Shown piece by piece: positions 19,531-28,327 of a DNA stretch of 64,000 nucleotides (positions are counted from its first letter, which is position 1; every line of letters starts with the position of its first letter). Both the position numbers and the translations under genes were made by a program. This DNA comes from Luteimonas deserti. GTDB lineage: Bacteria; Pseudomonadota; Gammaproteobacteria; Xanthomonadales; Xanthomonadaceae. Below the pieces are notes generated by a model that was not told the origin of the DNA, ran no database searches, and saw nothing but the letters and a program-made list of their open reading frames with translations. The DNA lies in NCBI RefSeq assembly GCF_013425765.1, contig NZ_JACCJZ010000005.1, forward strand, positions 57,876 to 121,875, in the 5' to 3' direction.

Positions 19531-19580
19531 ATGCTTGGGAGCTGGCGTGCGCATGTGCGCGACGCACCGAGGAGAGCGAC

Positions 19581-20231
<651 letters not shown>

Positions 20232-20786
20232 GTCACGGGATTCGGCCGATGGCGGCGCGGAAACGTCGCCGCCTCTGACCCGGCCCGGTGGTGCGGAGCG
20301 GGGCGCGCCGACAGGACTGCAGGCACAGCGGCCGAGCCGGACGTCGGGCGGTCGATCGGCTGTCACGATCAGCAGGAGCGGTGCATCAGCGGGCTGCGCG
20401 GGCACGGTGATGCATGCCCCGCGCCGATGTCGTTCGAACAGGCCGGGTCGACCGGCTGCGGGAGCCGCCGCGTTCGGCGATGCAGACGACCGGGCGTCAA
20501 CGTCGACGCCAGCCCCGGCCGCGTCGCCGGACCACACGACCTCCGCACGCTTCCGCTCGCGCAGTGCCGCAGTTCAGATGCACCGGCGGTAGACGGGTGC
20601 ATCGAGCATGGCTCGGGGCGGACCCGGTCATGCGGGCGGGTGGATGGACGATGCGCGCCTAGCTTCGCTGGCCGCTGGTCGATGACGAGACGTTGGAACT
20701 CTCGCCAGGCCGGATGCACGACGGCGCGCCGCGGGCCGTCGGTCATCGGGTGTGCGGGGACCGCAGGGACCGCGCGATGCTGCCGC
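20232..20786. other. Gene-free stretch between convergent msrA and oxyR
   Basis: About 555 nt with no frame on either strand that resembles a protein. The only structure I can name is a perfect 7-bp inverted repeat at 20251-20273 (GGCGGCG / CGCCGCC, 9-nt loop) just after msrA, without a T-tract, which could mark the msrA 3' end. The rest is GC-rich and uninformative. Confidence 0.5.
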
Positions 20787-21704
20787 TCAGCGCTGCTCGG
20801 GCAGGACCAGCAGCCGCGGTGGCAGATCGGCGAACAGCCTCGCCAGCGACTGCAGGAATCCCGCCATCGCCGAGCTGCGGCGCCAGACCATGGCGATGCG
20901 CCGGCTCGGCGGTTGCTCGCCCTCGAATCCGACCAGGGCGACATCCGGCGAGGGCGGCACCGGTGGCTGCACCGCCAGCATCGGCAGCAGGGTCGAACCG
21001 ACGTTGGCCGCCACCATCTGGCGCAGGGTTTCCAGGCTCGTGCCCTGGAAGCCCGACTTCTCGGCAGCCCCGGCCAGATGGCAGACGTCGAGCGCCTGAT
21101 CGCGCAGGCAGTGGCCGTCCTCGAGCAGCAGCAGGCGCTGGTCGGCCAGCGCATCGAGATGGATCGTCGAGCGCCCGGCAAGCGGGTGCCCGCCCGGCAC
21201 CGCCAGTACGAACGGCTCCTCGAACAGGGGTTCCGCGTGCATCTGTTCGTCGTGTACCGGCAGTGCGAGCAGGGCGGCATCCAGTCGGCCGTCACGCAGG
21301 CGGGCTAGCAGCAGATCGCTCTTCTCCTCGATCAGCAGCAGTTCCAGCTGCGGAAAGCGTTGCCGGATGACCGGAACCACGTGCGGCAACAGATACGGGC
21401 CGAGGGTGGGGAACATGCCCAGTCGCACCACCCCGGCTTCGGGATCCTGGCTGCGGCGCGCGACCTCGCGCATCTGCTCCACGTCGCCCACGATGCGGCG
21501 TGCGCGCTCGGCGACCTGGTGTCCGGTCGGAGTGAGCATGATCTTGCGCGGCGAACGCTCGACCAGGGTGACCCCCAGTTCGTCTTCCAGCTTGCGGATC
21601 TGGGTGGACAGCGTCGGCTGGCTGACGAAGCAGGCCGCGGCCGCCCGGCCGAAATGCCGGTGGTCGGCCAGTGCCACCAGATAGCGCAGGTCGCGCAGGT
21701 TCAT
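20787..21704 (-). CDS. oxyR: Peroxide-sensing LysR-type regulator OxyR
   Basis: OxyR is a cytoplasmic tetrameric regulator activated by a disulfide on exposure to peroxide. The 305-residue protein begins MNLRDLRYLVALADHRHFG, with a winged HTH at about 1-60 (AAAACFVSQPTLSTQIRKLE). The redox cysteines fall exactly at Cys199 and Cys208 (EDGHCLRDQALDVC), as in E. coli OxyR. It is third in the ahpC-ahpF-oxyR run, 85 nt after ahpF, the order known from Xanthomonas. A matching operator lies upstream of ahpC. Confidence 0.96.
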   Translation of the reverse strand: MNLRDLRYLVALADHRHFGRAAAACFVSQPTLSTQIRKLEDELGVTLVERSPRKIMLTPTGHQVAERARRIVGDVEQMREVARRSQDPEAGVVRLGMFPTLGPYLLPHVVPVIRQRFPQLELLLIEEKSDLLLARLRDGRLDAALLALPVHDEQMHAEPLFEEPFVLAVPGGHPLAGRSTIHLDALADQRLLLLEDGHCLRDQALDVCHLAGAAEKSGFQGTSLETLRQMVAANVGSTLLPMLAVQPPVPPSPDVALVGFEGEQPPSRRIAMVWRRSSAMAGFLQSLARLFADLPPRLLVLPEQR

Positions 21705-21789
21705 GGCGCGCGACCGCCGGGGTGGCCGACCGCGCGCGACGCCGGGCGGACGGCCGGGGCGTGGACCACCCGGACCTCGCGCGCGCGCA

Positions 21790-23370
21790 TCAGGCGGCGA
21801 CCGCCTGGCGCTCCTGGACCGGCGTGCGGATGAGGTGGTCGAATGCGCTGAGCGCCGCTTTCGATCCGTCGCCCATCGCGATGACGATCTGCTTGTACGG
21901 CACCGTGGTGGCGTCGCCGGCGGCGAAGACGCCCGGCAGGCTGGTCTGGCCACGGTCGTCGACGATGATCTCGCCGCGCGGCGACAGGGCGACCACGTCC
22001 TTGAGCCATTCGGTGTTGGGCAACAGGCCGATCTGCACGAAGACGCCTTCGAGCTCGACGCGATGGCTGTCGCCGCCGGTGCGGTCCCGGTAGACGAGGC
22101 CATTGACCCGGCTGCCGTCGCCCAGCACCTCGGTGGTCTGCGCACTGGTCACCACGCGCACGTTGCCGAGACTGCGCAGCTTGCGCTGCAGCACCTCGTC
22201 GGCGCGCAGCTGGGCGTCGAATTCGATCAGGGTGACATGAGCGACGATGCCGGCCAGATCGATCGCCGCCTCGACGCCGGAATTGCCGCCACCGATCACC
22301 GCCACGCGCTTGCCCTTGAACAGCGGACCGTCGCAGTGGGGGCAGTAGGCGACACCCTTGTTGCGGTACTGGTCCTCGCCCGGCACGTTCATCTGCCGCC
22401 ATCGGGCGCCGGTCGACAGCACCACCGTGCGCGACCTCAGCGAGGCGCCATTCTCCAGCCCGATCTCCACCAGGCCATCCGCGCCGGCCGGCACCAGCCG
22501 GGTCGCGCGCTGCAGATCCATGATGTCGACTTCGTACTCGCGGACGTGCTGCTCGAGCGCGGCCGCCAGCTTCGGGCCTTCGGTCTCCTTGACGGAAATG
22601 AAATTCTCGATCGCCATCGTGTCGAGCACCTGTCCGCCGAAGCGCTCGGCTGCGATGCCGGTGCGGATGCCCTTGCGCGCCGCGTAGATCGCGGCAGCCG
22701 CGCCGGCCGGACCACCGCCCACCACGAGCACGTCGAACGGCGCCTTGGCGGCGATCGCCTTCGTGGCGCGGTCGGCGGCGCCGGTGTCGAGCTTGGCGAC
22801 GATCTGCTCCAGGGTCATCCGGCCCTGGTCGAACTTCCGGCCGTTGAGGAACACGGTCGGGACCGACAGGATCTCCCGTGCCTCGACCTCGTCCTGGAAC
22901 AGTGCCCCGTCGATCGCGGTGTGGCGGATGCGCGGGTTGATCACAGCGGCCAGATTCAGCGCCTGGACCACGTCGGGGCAGTTCTGGCAGGACAGCGAAT
23001 AATAGGTTTCGAAGGTGTACTCGCCATCCAGTGCAGCGACCTGCTCGAGCGTCTCCCGCGCGGCCTTGGACGGATGGCCCCCCACCTGCAGCAGGGCCAG
23101 CACCAGCGACGTGAATTCGTGGCCCATCGGCAGACCGGCGAACCGCACCAAAATGTCGTGGCCGGGCGACCCCAGCGCGAAGGACGGACGCCGCGTGTCG
23201 TCCCCGCCGAGATCGACCGTGATCTTGCCGCACAGCGCCTGCAGGTCGGCCAGCAGGCCGCGCAGCTCGTCGGACTTCGCGCTCCCGTCGAGCGACGCCA
23301 CGATGTGGATCGGACGCACGACGCGCTCGAGATAGGTGGCCAGTTGGGTCTTGAGATCGTCTGCCAGCAT
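21790..23370 (-). CDS. ahpF: Alkyl hydroperoxide reductase subunit F (NADH-dependent AhpC reductase)
   Basis: AhpF passes electrons from NADH through FAD and two disulfide centres to AhpC. The 526-residue protein has the N-terminal tandem thioredoxin-fold domain with [10 protein letters not shown] (Cys128/Cys131). A thioredoxin-reductase-like part follows, with the FAD motif [17 protein letters not shown] (near 215), the redox pair YCPHC (about 345-348), the NADH motif [14 protein letters not shown] and the C-terminal [15 protein letters not shown]. The ATG at 23370 ([10 protein letters not shown]) is the family start; the frame continues upstream without resemblance. It is separated from ahpC by 203 nt containing a strong hairpin. 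Confidence 0.97.
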   Translation of the reverse strand: MLADDLKTQLATYLERVVRPIHIVASLDGSAKSDELRGLLADLQALCGKITVDLGGDDTRRPSFALGSPGHDILVRFAGLPMGHEFTSLVLALLQVGGHPSKAARETLEQVAALDGEYTFETYYSLSCQNCPDVVQALNLAAVINPRIRHTAIDGALFQDEVEAREILSVPTVFLNGRKFDQGRMTLEQIVAKLDTGAADRATKAIAAKAPFDVLVVGGGPAGAAAAIYAARKGIRTGIAAERFGGQVLDTMAIENFISVKETEGPKLAAALEQHVREYEVDIMDLQRATRLVPAGADGLVEIGLENGASLRSRTVVLSTGARWRQMNVPGEDQYRNKGVAYCPHCDGPLFKGKRVAVIGGGNSGVEAAIDLAGIVAHVTLIEFDAQLRADEVLQRKLRSLGNVRVVTSAQTTEVLGDGSRVNGLVYRDRTGGDSHRVELEGVFVQIGLLPNTEWLKDVVALSPRGEIIVDDRGQTSLPGVFAAGDATTVPYKQIVIAMGDGSKAALSAFDHLIRTPVQERQAVAA

Positions 23371-23445
23371 GGGGAACTCCTGTTGCGATCGACACGACGA
23401 CGCAACGCGGCGGGGCCGCATCGTGACGTGGAGGGGAGGGGAGGA

Positions 23446-23516
23446 CGTGCACCGGAGCCCGCGAAACCGCTGGGCGGGCGGCGGCTGGCGAGTGGACCCG
23501 CGGGCTCCGGTGCACG
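23446..23516 (-). other. Long perfect inverted repeat between ahpC and ahpF
   Basis: Arms at 23446-23463 and 23499-23516 are perfect 18-bp reverse complements (CGTGCACCGGAGCCCGCG / its complement) around a 35-nt loop. In the ahpC-ahpF transcript this would be a very stable stem. It has no U-tract, so it could act as a processing or 3'-end-stabilising element that raises ahpC over ahpF, or as a partial terminator. Confidence 0.7.
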
Positions 23517-23573
23517 CCCACCCCCGCGGCTGCGGGGATGGACGCAAGCGCGGCGAGAGGCCGCGCGACGAAC

Positions 23574-24137
23574 TCAGATCTTGCCGACCAGGTCCAGCGA
23601 CGGCGCGAGGGTCTTCTCGCCTTCCTTCCACTTGGCCGGGCAGACCTCGTTCGGATTGGCGGCGACGTACTGCGCGGCCTTGAGCTTGCGCAGGGTCTCG
23701 GTGACGTCACGGGCGATCGCGTTGTCGTGGATCTCGACGGTCTTGATCACGCCTTCGGGGTTGATGACGAAGGTGCCACGCAGCGCCAGGCCGTCTTCCT
23801 CGATGTGCACGCCGAAGGCGCGGGTCAGGCGGTGGGTCGGGTCGCCGACCAGCGGGAACTGCGCCTTGCCCACGGCCGGCGAGGTCTCGTGCCAGACCTT
23901 GTGCGAGAAGTGCGTGTCGGTGGTGACGATGTAGACCTCGGCGCCGATCTTCTGGAACTCGGCGTAGTGGTCGGCGGCGTCTTCCACCTCGGTCGGGCAA
24001 TTGAAGGTGAAGGCGGCCGGCATGAAGATCAGCACCGACCACTTGCCCTTGAGGCTTTCGTTGCTGACTTCGATGAACTCGCCGTTCTGGAACGCGGTGG
24101 CCTTGAACGGCTGGACTTCGGTGTTGATGAGCGACAT
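23574..24137 (-). CDS. ahpC: Alkyl hydroperoxide reductase subunit C (2-Cys peroxiredoxin)
   Basis: AhpC reduces hydrogen peroxide, organic hydroperoxides and peroxynitrite and is re-reduced by AhpF. The 187-residue protein has the peroxidatic Cys47 in [13 protein letters not shown] and the resolving Cys166 in [14 protein letters not shown], the typical AhpC positions. The ATG at 24137 fits the length exactly. It is first in the ahpC-ahpF-oxyR run and has a recognisable sigma70-like promoter overlapped by an OxyR-type operator (24227-24263), so peroxide-inducible expression is likely. Confidence 0.98.
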   Translation of the reverse strand: MSLINTEVQPFKATAFQNGEFIEVSNESLKGKWSVLIFMPAAFTFNCPTEVEDAADHYAEFQKIGAEVYIVTTDTHFSHKVWHETSPAVGKAQFPLVGDPTHRLTRAFGVHIEEDGLALRGTFVINPEGVIKTVEIHDNAIARDVTETLRKLKAAQYVAANPNEVCPAKWKEGEKTLAPSLDLVGKI

Positions 24138-24226
24138 GAAAACTCCTGGTGACGGGGGACGCGGACGAGCCGCAGCGCCGGTGGATCGGCTGGTTGTAGC
24201 TTAGGGATTGTCTATCGATTCGTAAA

Positions 24227-24263
24227 ATCGATAATAAAAATGCTATCAATAGGTTCAATCTAT
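24227..24263 (-). promoter_or_regulatory. ahpC promoter and OxyR operator
   Basis: In an AT-rich island the OxyR spacing pattern is visible as ATCG-N7-AAAT-N7-ATAG-N7-CTAT (half-sites at 24227, 24238, 24249 and 24260); the last two half-sites are perfect. On the minus strand TTGAAC (24258-24253) and TATTAT (24236-24231), 16 bp apart, form a good sigma70-type promoter for ahpC, with the operator covering the -35 region as expected for OxyR activation. A further inverted repeat ATCGATT-N5-AATCGAT lies at 24214-24232. Confidence 0.72.
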
Positions 24264-24472
24264 AGGATTGGTGCGATATTCGGGTCGACTGCGTTCCAGT
24301 GACGCACTTGATTACATTGCTGCGTTGCAGCAATGTCGACGCGAAGGCAGGACGATCCGTGATCGGACTGCCGTGCGGCTCCAGGTGCCGCAGACCCCAT
24401 TCCGTGCGCGTACTTCCCTCCCACACGTCCACGGAATTTTTGAAGGCGGCTTCGGCCGCCTTCATTTTTTTT
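24264..24472 (+). ncRNA. Candidate small RNA divergent from ahpC
   Basis: This 200-nt stretch encodes no recognisable protein but ends in a textbook plus-strand intrinsic terminator (24442-24472) that belongs to no annotated plus-strand gene. Inside it are a perfect 10-bp hairpin (ACATTGCTGC / GCAGCAATGT, 3-nt loop, 24314-24336) and a weaker stem TGCGGC/GCCGCA further on. The 5' end would lie in the AT-rich island shared with the ahpC promoter. A plus-strand TTGTCT at 24208 with TAATAA 18 bp downstream is a possible promoter but overlaps that of ahpC. An OxyR-linked sRNA is inferred, not shown. Confidence 0.4.
24442..24472 (+). terminator. Intrinsic terminator, plus strand
   Basis: GAAGGCGGC-TTCG-GCCGCCTTC (perfect 9-bp stem, UUCG-type tetraloop) followed by A and eight Ts. 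The T-tract orientation serves plus-strand transcription only. The stop codon of the convergent esterase gene (24462-24464) overlaps the right arm. Confidence 0.85.
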
Positions 24473-25322
24473 CCGGCGCCGAGGGCGTCTCCAGACCGAT
24501 GAACGCACGTACCTGCGGCAGTACATCAGGAGCCCGATCAGGCGAATAGAACGCGGCGGCGGGGGCGAAGTGGCTCGCGCCCGGAAGGATGCGCAAGCGG
24601 CTCTGCACGCCTGCGTCGCGGAGCGCGGCGTCCATGCGCACGCTGTTGGCCACATCCACGGTGCGGTCGTTGTCCCCGTGGATCAGCAGAAACGGCGGTT
24701 CGTCGCCGTCGACGAAGCGCAGCGGCATCGCCCCCGGCCAGCCTTCGCGAGGTCCGAACACCGGCACCAGCCGACCGCCGATCGTGAACTCGTACGGGCC
24801 CGCCAGCCCGATCACGCCGGCAAGGTCGCCCGGGGCCATGTCCACGGCGGCCAGGTGGCGCGCGTCGGTGCCGAGCAGGGCGGCAATGTGGGCGCCGGCC
24901 GAGTGGCCGGCAAGATAGAGCCGCTGCGGGTCGCCACCCCAGCCCTCGGCGTGATCGCGCGTCCAGCGTACCGCGCGTGCCGCGTCGCCGATGAAGGCGG
25001 GAAAGGCGGCATCGGGCCAGGTCCGATAGTCCGCGACGATCGCCAGCACGCCTTGCTCGGCCAGGCGACTGCCGACGAACCGGTACTGGGCGCGGGTGCC
25101 GGTGCGCCAGGCACCGCCGTAGAAGAACACCACGACCGGCGCCGGCCCGGAGGCGGCGGCCGGGCGATAGATGTCGAGCGCAAGCGCGCGGTCGGCGTCG
25201 TAGACCACACTCTGCGCAGGTTGCGCGCTGCCCCGGTTGACGACACCGAAGAACACGCTCTGGCATCCGCTCGCCAGCAGGGCGAGGGCGGCAGCGCCGG
25301 CGAGGCGAAGAAATGAGGGCAT
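24462..25322 (-). CDS. Alpha/beta-hydrolase lipoprotein (carboxylesterase / HSL-like)
   Basis: A 286-residue predicted lipoprotein esterase. The signal peptide ends in LLASGC (lipobox, Cys near residue 20). The hydrolase domain shows VVFFYGGAWRTGTR (oxyanion-hole HGG-like, here YGG), the nucleophile elbow LAGHSAGAHIA (Ser near 143) and LLIHGDNDRTV (acid Asp) with the catalytic His in PGASHFAP. It resembles the BD-FAE/carboxylesterase group; the substrate is unknown. The ATG at 25322 is preferred over upstream in-frame codons because it begins directly at the signal peptide. It is convergent with the candidate sRNA. Confidence 0.85.
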   Translation of the reverse strand: MPSFLRLAGAAALALLASGCQSVFFGVVNRGSAQPAQSVVYDADRALALDIYRPAAASGPAPVVVFFYGGAWRTGTRAQYRFVGSRLAEQGVLAIVADYRTWPDAAFPAFIGDAARAVRWTRDHAEGWGGDPQRLYLAGHSAGAHIAALLGTDARHLAAVDMAPGDLAGVIGLAGPYEFTIGGRLVPVFGPREGWPGAMPLRFVDGDEPPFLLIHGDNDRTVDVANSVRMDAALRDAGVQSRLRILPGASHFAPAAAFYSPDRAPDVLPQVRAFIGLETPSAPEKK

Positions 25323-25379
25323 ACAGAGGACTCCGGGCGGGCCACCATGCCGCGGCGGCCCGCGGCTAGGATGTGAACG

Positions 25380-26234
25380 ATGGATACGACCCACCCGACC
25401 CGCCTGGATGCAGTGCTGCGCGCGGCCTCCATGCGCATCGATCCGCTGGATGCGCGCTGGCTGCTCGCGCACGTGTGCGGACGTGCGCAGGGCTGGCTGT
25501 ACGCGCACGGCGACGCCGTGCTCTCCGAGGCGCAGACCGCCACGTTCGAGGCGCTCGTGAGCCGACGCGCGGCCGGCGAGCCCGTCGCCTATCTGATCGG
25601 GAGCCGCGCCTTCTGGCGCCTCGAGCTGGCCGTCTCCCCGGCCACGCTGATTCCACGGCCCGAGACCGAGTTGCTGGTCGAAGCGGCACTGGCCCGACTG
25701 CCACCCCGGCGCCCGGCACGAGCCGCCGATCTCGGGACCGGCAGCGGCGCGATCGCGCTCGCGGTCGCCGGAGAACGCCCGGACGTTTCAGTGGTCGCCA
25801 CCGATGCGAGCGAGGCCGCGCTCGAGATCGCCCGGCGCAACGCGGCGAGACACGCTCTCGACCGCGTCGAGTTCCGCTTCGGCGACTGGTATGGACCGCT
25901 CGCCGGACTGCGCTTCGACATGCTCCTGAGCAATCCCCCCTACATCGCGTCGGGAGATCCGCATCTGTCCCGTGGCGACCTGCGGCACGAGCCCCCTGCG
26001 GCGCTGGTCTCGGGCCCCGACGGCCTCGATGCCCTGCGCGTGCTGGCCGCCGGCGCGAGCAACCATCTCCATCCGGGAGGCTGGATCCTGGTGGAACACG
26101 GCTTCGACCAGGGCCCCGCCGTGCGGGCCCTGTTCGCGGCGCAGGGCCTCATCCAGGTGGACACGCTGCGGGATCTGGAAGCGCGCGATCGGGTCACGCT
26201 CGGCCGACGCCCGCCCGCGCCCGGCGGGGCGTGA
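25380..26234 (+). CDS. prmC: Peptide chain release factor N5-glutamine methyltransferase PrmC
   Basis: PrmC methylates the Gln of the GGQ motif of release factors RF1 and RF2, enhancing peptide release. The 284-residue protein has an N-terminal helical domain and a C-terminal SAM-dependent domain with AADLGTGSGAIALAVA and the catalytic NPPY in DMLLSNPPYIASGDP. It is not next to prfA, which lies in this window at 51.7 kb; in many bacteria the two are adjacent. Proline iminopeptidase follows after 46 nt on the same strand. Confidence 0.95.
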   Translation: MDTTHPTRLDAVLRAASMRIDPLDARWLLAHVCGRAQGWLYAHGDAVLSEAQTATFEALVSRRAAGEPVAYLIGSRAFWRLELAVSPATLIPRPETELLVEAALARLPPRRPARAADLGTGSGAIALAVAGERPDVSVVATDASEAALEIARRNAARHALDRVEFRFGDWYGPLAGLRFDMLLSNPPYIASGDPHLSRGDLRHEPPAALVSGPDGLDALRVLAAGASNHLHPGGWILVEHGFDQGPAVRALFAAQGLIQVDTLRDLEARDRVTLGRRPPAPGGA

Positions 26235-26280
26235 CAGGGCGGCTGGTAAACTGCCGCCCCGCGCAGTTCCGGACGTGCCC

Positions 26281-27222
26281 ATGCGACAGCTCTATCCCGC
26301 CATCGAACCCTTCGACGTCGGCACCCTTGCCGTCGACAGTCGCCACACGCTGCACTACGAGCAGTGCGGCAACCCGAAGGGCAAGCCGGTGGTGCTGCTG
26401 CACGGCGGCCCCGGCGGCGGGTGCAGCCCCAAGATGCGCTGTTTCCACGACCCGGCGAAGTACCGCATCGTGCTCTTCGACCAGCGCGGCGCAGGCCGTT
26501 CCACGCCCCATGCCGACCTGGTCGACAACACGACCTGGCATCTGGTGGCCGATATCGAGGCCCTGCGCGAGCACCTCGGCATCGAGCAATGGCAGGTCTT
26601 CGGCGGCTCCTGGGGCTCCACGCTCGCACTCGCCTATGCGCAGAGTCATCCGCGCCGGGTGACCGAGCTGGTGCTGCGCGGCATCTTCATGCTGCGCCGC
26701 TGGGAACTGGAGTGGTTCTACCAGGAAGGCGCATCGCGCCTGTTTCCCGAGGCCTGGCAACAGTACGTCGGCGCCATTCCCGAGGCCGAGCGCGGTGACC
26801 TGATCGCCGCCTTCCACGCCCGCCTCACCAGCGACGACGAGTCGGTACGCCTGGCCGCGGCCCGTGCCTGGAGCGTCTGGGAAGGCGCCACCAGCTTCCT
26901 GCACGTCGACGAGGCCTTCGCGGACAGCCACGCGGATGCGCAGTTCGCGCTGGCGTTCGCGCGGATCGAAAACCACTACTTCACCAACGCCGGCTTCTTC
27001 GAGGTCGACGACCAGCTGCTGCGCGATGCCTATCGCATCGTCGACATCCCCGGCGTCATCGTCCACGGCCGCTACGACGTGGTCTGCCCCGTCCAGAACG
27101 CGTTCGACCTCCACCAGGTCTGGCCCAAGGCGGAGCTGAGCATCACGCCTGCATCGGGCCATTCCGCATTCGAGGCCGAGAACATCGACGCGCTGGTGCG
27201 CGCCACCGACCGCTTCGCCTGA
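26281..27222 (+). CDS. pip: Proline iminopeptidase (peptidase family S33)
   Basis: This alpha/beta-hydrolase removes N-terminal proline from peptides. The 313-residue protein has the oxyanion motif VVLLHGGPGGGCSP, the nucleophile elbow FGGSWGSTLALAYA (Ser near 110), IPGVIVHGRYDVVCP with the acid residue and a C-terminal SGHSAFE with the catalytic His; these are diagnostic of the family. The ATG at 26281 (MRQLYPAIEPFDVG) matches known N-termini. No signal peptide is seen, so it is cytoplasmic. Confidence 0.95.
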   Translation: MRQLYPAIEPFDVGTLAVDSRHTLHYEQCGNPKGKPVVLLHGGPGGGCSPKMRCFHDPAKYRIVLFDQRGAGRSTPHADLVDNTTWHLVADIEALREHLGIEQWQVFGGSWGSTLALAYAQSHPRRVTELVLRGIFMLRRWELEWFYQEGASRLFPEAWQQYVGAIPEAERGDLIAAFHARLTSDDESVRLAAARAWSVWEGATSFLHVDEAFADSHADAQFALAFARIENHYFTNAGFFEVDDQLLRDAYRIVDIPGVIVHGRYDVVCPVQNAFDLHQVWPKAELSITPASGHSAFEAENIDALVRATDRFA

Positions 27223-27312
27223 CCCGCGCTGCAGCGCTCACCTCCAGGCCCGCCGAAGCGGTCCGTCGCCACGTTGCGTGACCCGGTGCGGGTCGCGCCC
27301 AGGAACCCCCCG

Positions 27313-27540
27313 ATGTCTGACGAAGAACTGCTGGTCAAGGACAGCAACGGCACCCGGCTCGCCGACGGCGACGCGGTGACGGTGATCAAGGACCTGAAGG
27401 TCAAAGGCACCAGCGTCACGCTCAAGCGCGGCACCTTGGCGAAGAACATCCGCCTGACCGACGACCCCGACCTGATCGAGTGCAACGTCGACAAGGTCAA
27501 GGGCCTCGTCCTGCGCACCGAGTTCGTCAAGAAGGCCTGA
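27313..27540 (+). CDS. PhnA/YjdM C-terminal domain protein, lacking the zinc ribbon
   Basis: A 75-residue protein matching the C-terminal SH3-like domain of YjdM (PhnA; a family often labelled alkylphosphonate utilisation): DEELLVKDSNGTRLADGD, VIKDLKVKGTS and LKRGTLAKNIRL. The N-terminal Cys4 zinc ribbon of the full-length (about 110 aa) protein is absent; the upstream sequence contains no in-frame CxxC. The ATG at 27313 starts right at the domain. Despite the family name no role in phosphonate metabolism is supported, and there are no phn genes nearby. Confidence 0.8.
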   Translation: MSDEELLVKDSNGTRLADGDAVTVIKDLKVKGTSVTLKRGTLAKNIRLTDDPDLIECNVDKVKGLVLRTEFVKKA

Positions 27541-28327
27541 ACCGTCGCGACGGACGTGCACGGACGCAACCGGGCAGCGTGGAGTCGCGAGTCGAGCGGA
27601 GGCAGCGCCAGGTCGGACCCGTGGGCGCGGGCGTCATCGCGGCCGCGCATCACGGTGAGTGGTCCATGACCCGACACCGAACCGTCCGGTGTCGCGGGGC
27701 GGGTTCGGCCGCTGGAGGGCCGCGACCTCTCGTGCCGTGCGTCGGGCGGCGGCAGCGGCCGCCGGTTGTGCCGCGGGGGGACGTCACCGTTCCGATCTGT
27801 CGGATGAGCTGCTCGTGAAGAATCGCGCCGCCGCCGAGCCCGACGAGCCGGCGCCGCGCTGCACGCGCGGCGACTTGGCCGACCTGTCGGTCCTTTCCGA
27901 TGCGAGGCTTCGACACCGTCTTCCGCCCGGTGTCGAACCTGTTGGTGCCGGGTGTCGATGTGGCAGACGCGAATGTGTCCGCGTGCTGCGTCCGGGCGGA
28001 CGCCTGCTGGCCGGGTTCGTGAATCCTGCGTCCGCCCTGCTCGACCACGACGAGGCGAACAGGTCGGCAGAATGCGTCGCTCCGCACCGGCGGCCGTATG
28101 CCGAGCCAAACAGCCTGGGGGCGAGGCGCTCGCGACAGGAACCCCTGCGGCGATGCCGCCGAGTTCGGCATCCACTGCAGGCGCAGACCGGGGAGTGTGG
28201 CTCGCAGCCGGCGTCCGGCCGACGGCTTTCTACGAGGACGACTGGGACGATACGGTCACGCCATTGAACCGGTTGATGCCGGCCGCCGTCGCGACAGTGG
28301 CCCGGCTGACGGCGGGAATCTGGGTGA
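27541..28327. other. Long gene-free stretch with a repeated hairpin
   Basis: About 790 nt without a convincing frame on either strand. Two inverted repeats share the same arms: CGACACCG-N7-CGGTGTCG at 27672-27694, and a 10-bp version TTCGACACCG-N9-CGGTGTCGAA at 27909-27937. A third GGTGTCG half lies near 27950. This may be a decayed gene or a carrier of a short repeat; nothing else is recognisable. Confidence 0.5.

Noticed and set aside
21703..23934. 743-residue plus-strand frame opposite ahpF and ahpC
   Set aside because: It crosses two well-supported genes on the other strand and has no domain or ribosome-binding site.
24268..24549. Plus-strand 93-residue frame next to ahpC
   Set aside because: It runs through the intrinsic terminator and into the esterase gene on the other strand, shows no family resemblance and has no ribosome-binding site. 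The region is better explained as an untranslated RNA.
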